Assembly: GCA_944386445.1 (NCBI GenBank) | Contig: CALXBD010000036.1 | Location: forward strand, 1 to 33,626 | DNA: 33,626 nucleotides | Origin: an uncultured Clostridia bacterium | Lineage (GTDB): Bacteria; Bacillota; Clostridia; Oscillospirales; Ruminococcaceae | Reading direction: 5' to 3' | Part shown: piece after piece, positions 30,148-33,626 of the stretch | Numbering within the stretch: the first letter of the stretch is position 1 | How the letters are laid out: each line of letters begins with the position of its first letter | Program-made: the position numbers and the translations under genes | Notes under the pieces: model-generated | Database searches by the model: none | The model's input: only the letters and a program-made list of their open reading frames with translations | What the model was told of the DNA's origin: nothing

Positions 30148-30969
30148 ATGTTTAAGGATATGCTTGAAAATGTACGAAAAAAATGCCCTTTGATACACAA
30201 CATTACCAACTATGTAACGGTAAATGACTGTGCAAATATTGTGCTTGCCTGCGGCGCATCTCCCATCATGGCTGATGATAAAGATGAAGTTGCAGACATC
30301 ACAGCTATCTGTACTGGCTTAAATATCAATATTGGCACACTGAACAGCCGTACAATCGCTTCAATGTTGATTGCAGGAAAACGAGCAAACGAACTGAATC
30401 ATCCTGTCGTGTTAGATCCTGTAGGAGCCGGTGCTTCCAAATTGAGAACAGATACAGCTATGCAGCTTCTTAAGGAAGTGAAATTTTCTGTAATCCGCGG
30501 CAATATTTCTGAAATCAAAACGCTTGCATCAGGCAGCGGCACAACAAAAGGTGTAGATGCAGATGTCGCAGATAAGGTAACGGAAGAAAACCTCGATGAA
30601 GTGGTTGCTTTCGCTAAAGCGTTTGCAGAAAAGATAGGAGCTATAATCGCTATCACCGGCTCCATTGATGTGGTAACAGATGGCAAAAAGGCTTATTGTA
30701 TCCGTAACGGACATCCCATGATGTCCTCCATTACCGGAACGGGATGTCAGCTTTCAGCCATGACGGCTGCTTTCATAGCAGCTAATCCCGAGCATCCTTT
30801 AGAAGCTGCTGCTGCGGCTGTTTCCGCTATGGGCTACGCAGGTGAGGTAGCTTACAACAGGCTTAGCGAAATGGATGGAAATGCTACCTACAGAAATTAC
30901 ATCATTGATGCAATCTATAATATGACCCCGGATATGCTGGAGGAAGGCGCAAAATATGAAATGCGATAA
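30148..30969 (+). CDS. thiM: Hydroxyethylthiazole kinase
   Basis: A 273-residue ribokinase-fold enzyme that phosphorylates hydroxyethylthiazole with ATP for thiamin salvage. Visible motifs are PLIHNITNYVTVNDCAN (14-30), GASPIMADD (36-44), LDPVGAGAS (89-97), the RGNISEI loop (117-123) and SITGTGCQLSA with the active-site Cys200. AAGGAGG seven bases ahead of the ATG at 30148 fixes the start; a longer open frame exists upstream but lacks any support. Its last 14 bases overlap thiE. Expression is controlled by the TPP riboswitch about 270 bases upstream. Confidence 0.96.
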   Translation: MFKDMLENVRKKCPLIHNITNYVTVNDCANIVLACGASPIMADDKDEVADITAICTGLNINIGTLNSRTIASMLIAGKRANELNHPVVLDPVGAGASKLRTDTAMQLLKEVKFSVIRGNISEIKTLASGSGTTKGVDADVADKVTEENLDEVVAFAKAFAEKIGAIIAITGSIDVVTDGKKAYCIRNGHPMMSSITGTGCQLSAMTAAFIAANPEHPLEAAAAAVSAMGYAGEVAYNRLSEMDGNATYRNYIIDAIYNMTPDMLEEGAKYEMR

Positions 30970-31597
30970 AAGGGCTATGCTGCTCTATGCTGTTACAGAC
31001 AGAGCATGGGTCGGCAAACAAAGTTTGTACGAACAGGTCGAATCTGCGTTGAAAGGTGGTGTAACCTGTGTTCAGCTCCGTGAAAAGGAATTGAAAGAGG
31101 AGGATTTTCTGGAAGAAGCCATGGAAATCTCCGCTCTGTGCAAAGCCTGGGGAGTTCCGTTCTTTATCAATGACAATGTGGAGGTCGCAATTAAATGTCA
31201 TGCTGACGGGATCCATGTGGGTCAGGAGGATATGGCAGCCGCACAGGTGCGTCAGAGGGTCGGAGATGACATGATAATTGGTGTTTCCGTTCACTCAGTT
31301 AAAGAGGCTATGGAGGCTGTCAAGAACGGTGCGGATTGCCTTGGCGTAGGTGCTATGTTCTCCACTTCTACCAAAACAGACGTGGATATTCTGCCAAAAG
31401 AAATTCTCCGTGATATTTGTTCCGCTGTAGATATCCCCGTAGTTGCTATCGGCGGCATTGGCAAAAACAATATATTTGAGCTTGCCGGTACAGGGGTTGA
31501 CGGTGTTGCATTGGTCAGCGCCATTTTCTCAGCTGATGATATTGAAAGCGAGTGTCGTCTGCTTCGTAAGCTATCGGAAGAAATGGTGGACGCATGA
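30956..31597 (+). CDS. thiE: Thiamine-phosphate synthase
   Basis: A 213-residue TIM-barrel enzyme joining hydroxymethylpyrimidine diphosphate and thiazole phosphate to thiamin monophosphate. Motifs seen: LYAVTDR (10-16), CVQLREKE (38-45), FFINDNVEVA, DGIHVGQED, the flexible loop GAMFSTSTKTD, VAIGGIG, and GVALVSAIF near the end. It overlaps thiM by 14 bases and the following HAD gene by four (ATGA), so translation of the three is coupled. The length and active-site residues are normal. Confidence 0.96.
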   Translation: MKCDKRAMLLYAVTDRAWVGKQSLYEQVESALKGGVTCVQLREKELKEEDFLEEAMEISALCKAWGVPFFINDNVEVAIKCHADGIHVGQEDMAAAQVRQRVGDDMIIGVSVHSVKEAMEAVKNGADCLGVGAMFSTSTKTDVDILPKEILRDICSAVDIPVVAIGGIGKNNIFELAGTGVDGVALVSAIFSADDIESECRLLRKLSEEMVDA

Positions 31598-32256
31598 AGG
31601 TTAAATGCGCTATCTTCGACTTTGATGGAACGCTCTTTGATTCCATGCCCATTTGGAACAATGTTGGCGAAATCTATCTTCAATCCCTTGGAAAAGAACC
31701 GAAACCGTCCATATGTGAAGACGTAAAAACCTTGAGCCTTTACCAGGCTGCTTGTTATTTGCAGAGAGAATATAGCCTATCTCTTTCCGCAGATGAAATT
31801 ATGGCGGGGATCAATCACACCATCGAACATTTTTACATTCATGAGGTTTTGCCAAAACCCGGTGTTGCCGACTTTCTGGAACGGATGAAAAGGTCTGAAG
31901 TTTCGATGTGTATTGCTACGGCATCTGACCGATACCAAATAGAAGCTGCCCTTAGCAGGTGTGGAATGGGTCACTATTTTGATGCGATCTTCACATGCAG
32001 TGAGGTCGGGCATGGCAAGGATGAGCCTGTCATTTTCCGTGAGGCAATGGAACATTTTGGTTGTGATCGCAGTACAACCCTTGTTTTTGAAGATGCTTTC
32101 CACGCTGTTCAAACTGCTAAGGAAGATGGCTTTACGGTCGTTGCGGTATTTGATAGCAGCGAGAAACGGCAAGCCGAAATCCGTAAGCTGTCAGATTGCT
32201 ATATTGTGAGTTTTGAATGCACAGAAGATTTTTGGAAGTTTGCTTCGGCTGAATAA
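31594..32256 (+). CDS. HAD-superfamily phosphatase in the thiamin operon
   Basis: A 220-residue HAD hydrolase of the beta-phosphoglucomutase-like/Gph type. Motif I is DFDGTLFDS (nucleophile Asp9, acid Asp11), motif II ATASDR, motif III Lys of GHGKDEP and motif IV VFEDAFHAV. An alpha-helical cap lies at about 17-85. Its start overlaps the thiE stop (ATGA). Thiamin salvage operons need no separate phosphatase for TPP synthesis through monophosphate kinase. A role in dephosphorylating thiamin monophosphate or damaged phosphorylated intermediates is therefore possible but unproven. No thiL or thiamin pyrophosphokinase gene is visible in the window. Confidence 0.88.
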   Translation: MKVKCAIFDFDGTLFDSMPIWNNVGEIYLQSLGKEPKPSICEDVKTLSLYQAACYLQREYSLSLSADEIMAGINHTIEHFYIHEVLPKPGVADFLERMKRSEVSMCIATASDRYQIEAALSRCGMGHYFDAIFTCSEVGHGKDEPVIFREAMEHFGCDRSTTLVFEDAFHAVQTAKEDGFTVVAVFDSSEKRQAEIRKLSDCYIVSFECTEDFWKFASAE

Positions 32257-32341
32257 GCCGACAGCTTCAAGCGCCACAATGGGGGCACCACTTTGTGCCG
32301 CTATACAAAACGATGCTGAATAACGAGAGGAAAATGAAACT

Positions 32342-33157
32342 ATGAACTTAAAAACAGCATTGACCATTGCAGGAAGTGACTGCAGCGGAGGCGCCGGTAT
32401 TCAGGCTGATTTGAAAACAATGACCATGAATGGTGTTTATGCCATGAGTGCAATTACAGCACTTACAGCGCAGAACACAACCGGCGTAAGAGCAATTCAA
32501 GAATCAACACCGGATTTCTTAAAGCAACAAATCGATGCTATATTTGAAGATATTTATCCCGATGCTGTGAAAATCGGCATGGTATCATCCAGCGCGCTAA
32601 TTTGTGTAATTGCGGAAAGGTTGAGATTCTATAAGGCGAAGAATGTGGTGGTCGATCCAGTTATGGTAGCAACCTCCGGCTCCGCACTGATGAAGAACGA
32701 CGCCGTTCAGACATTGATTGACGAACTTTTGCCTATAGCAACGCTTGTCACTCCCAATATTCCTGAAGCACAAGTTCTCTCCGGTCAGAACATTGAAACG
32801 AAAGCGGATATGATTACAGCGGCAAAGCAAATCGGAGATTCCTATCATTGTGCTGTGCTGCTCAAAGGGGGGCACAGCATCAATGATGCCAATGATCTGC
32901 TTTATGCAAACAGGGAACTGCAGTGGTTTGAGGGTAAACGTATCAACAACCCCAACACCCACGGCACCGGCTGCACTCTCTCAAGCGCCATCGCATCCAA
33001 TCTTGCTAAGGGATTTTCCCTTTCTGAATCTGTCCAGCGCGCAAAAGCCTATATTTCAGGTGCTCTGGCTGCCATGCTTGACTTAGGAAAAGGCTCTGGA
33101 CCGATGAATCACGCTTTTGACTTGCAAGGCGAATATGCAAAAGAAGCAACAAAATAA
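32342..33157 (+). CDS. thiD: Hydroxymethylpyrimidine/phosphomethylpyrimidine kinase
   Basis: A 271-residue ribokinase-fold enzyme that phosphorylates hydroxymethylpyrimidine twice, giving the diphosphate used by ThiE. It shows TIAGSDCSGGAGIQADLKT (8-26), KIGMVSS, VVVDPVMVATSGS (102-114), LLKGGH (173-178) and the catalytic HGTGCTLSSAIAS with Cys211. It follows the HAD gene after 85 bases that contain only a small GGCAC/GTGCC stem, so it probably belongs to the same operon. GAGAGG lies upstream of the ATG. Together with thiM and thiE it completes salvage of both thiamin halves to thiamin monophosphate. Confidence 0.96.
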   Translation: MNLKTALTIAGSDCSGGAGIQADLKTMTMNGVYAMSAITALTAQNTTGVRAIQESTPDFLKQQIDAIFEDIYPDAVKIGMVSSSALICVIAERLRFYKAKNVVVDPVMVATSGSALMKNDAVQTLIDELLPIATLVTPNIPEAQVLSGQNIETKADMITAAKQIGDSYHCAVLLKGGHSINDANDLLYANRELQWFEGKRINNPNTHGTGCTLSSAIASNLAKGFSLSESVQRAKAYISGALAAMLDLGKGSGPMNHAFDLQGEYAKEATK

Positions 33158-33357
33158 ATATGGTAGAAGGGCAGCTTCGTGCAGCAAAAGACATTTGGAA
33201 AGTGGATAACTCTTCCTTTGTTTTGGAAATTCGAAACGGTATATTATATCTTTCATTCCGGTGTCTTTGTGACTTTGGCCGATCTGTTTTCCTCATTCAC
33301 AACAGTCAGAAACTGTTTTTCTCCCCTGCGTAAAACCAACCCCGCTTTCGACTCCTA
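33158..33357. other. Intergenic stretch after thiD
   Basis: No gene recognised. A weak hairpin AACAGT/ACTGTT with TTTTT (33301-33321) could end the thi transcript. Confidence 0.35.
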
Positions 33358-33525
33358 TTACAGACTATAGAACAAGGAGCAGATCGTAGTTACAGCCTCT
33401 TCGAAGTCGGTTATCCCCGTGTCAATGCAGATATCATAATATCCGGGTGCCCCCCAATCCTGGCCGGTATAGGATTCATAATACTTCTTTCTCCGTTTAT
33501 CCCGAAACGAGTTGTCAAGGACTTT
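33358..33525 (-). pseudogene. 3' remnant of a cytidylate-kinase-like gene
   Basis: 55 codons in the minus strand ending at a TAA. The segment RDKRRKKYYESYTGQDWG, then APGYYDICIDTG, resembles the C-terminal end of cytidylate-kinase-like proteins of clostridia (KRR-x-YY-x-x-YT-x-x-x-WG, then YDLC-x-x-T, a DFEEAV helix and the stop). An in-frame TAA at 33526-33528 cuts it off upstream, and the DNA beyond it is unrelated T-rich and hairpin sequence. It is therefore a truncated leftover, about a quarter of the usual length, with no start codon or phosphate-binding loop. Confidence 0.65.
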
Positions 33526-33557
33526 TTAATCAAATTCACAAAAAAGCCACAAAAAAA

Positions 33558-33588
33558 GTGCCAGGAAGCACTTTCATGCTCCTGACAC
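33558..33588 (-). terminator. Intrinsic terminator of a leftward gene beyond the window
   Basis: GTGTCAGGAGCA pairs with TGCTTCCTGGCAC on the minus strand (one bulge) and is followed by TTTTTTTGTGG. The gene it serves lies to the right of the window end. Confidence 0.7.
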
Positions 33589-33626
33589 TCAGGCAGGCGG
33601 GTCACTTGCGGCCACTTAATAGCTCA

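Noticed and set aside
1..33626. tRNA, rRNA, CRISPR arrays, intact insertion sequences or attachment sites
   Set aside because: None seen on reading both strands; a covariance-model scan was not possible, so a missed tRNA cannot be fully excluded.

Overview
The window looks like chromosomal DNA of a strictly anaerobic, probably gut-dwelling member of the Clostridia (Oscillospiraceae-like; an inference). The grounds are a full-length one-chain pyruvate:ferredoxin oxidoreductase, electron-transfer flavoprotein and ferredoxin genes, a small Spo0A-C-like protein, a TPP riboswitch, strong AAGGAGG ribosome binding sites and sigma-A promoters (TTGACA-17-TATAAT type). No rRNA, tRNA, CRISPR array, intact transposase or phage gene was seen. 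The region is ordinary to accessory chromosome with several self-contained regulatory modules.

Layout. 1-1463: 3' part of a sugar ABC-transporter binding lipoprotein. 1520-2278: GNAT acetyltransferase. 2396-4385: an ECF sigma factor translationally coupled to a membrane-anchored serpin. 4595-8161: nifJ. 8457-10315: a small membrane protein and an NCS2 purine permease. 10626-13958: a redox module of dicluster ferredoxin, mini NapH-like membrane protein, thioredoxin, Crp/Fnr regulator, CcdA and TlpA-like thiol oxidoreductase. Two matching Crp-type operators, both about 41 bases upstream of a predicted start site, tie it together. 14008-14373: a pair of inverted 82-bp hairpin repeats. 14382-15985: a divergent XRE regulator and Spo0A-C-like small protein, then a zinc-ribbon/TPR/coiled-coil membrane protein.

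16144-25272 is the most distinctive part. It is a seven-gene leftward operon: FAD oxidase, Fe-S protein, class II aldolase, PfkB kinase, IolB-family isomerase, FGGY kinase and an EtfB-EtfA fusion. A divergent RpiR/SIS repressor faces it, and three matching operators lie in the shared promoter region. The set looks like a catabolic pathway in which a sugar, sugar acid or sugar alcohol is oxidised with Etf as electron acceptor, isomerised, phosphorylated and cleaved. I cannot match the combination to a named pathway.

25355-27271: a GH36 alpha-galactosidase. 27573-29633: a MATE transporter and a divergent Crp/Fnr regulator sharing one operator, placed to activate the pump and repress the regulator. 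29747-33157: a TPP-riboswitch-controlled thiamin salvage operon (thiM, thiE, HAD phosphatase, thiD). The right end holds a 3' remnant of a cytidylate-kinase-like gene and a terminator belonging to something beyond the window.
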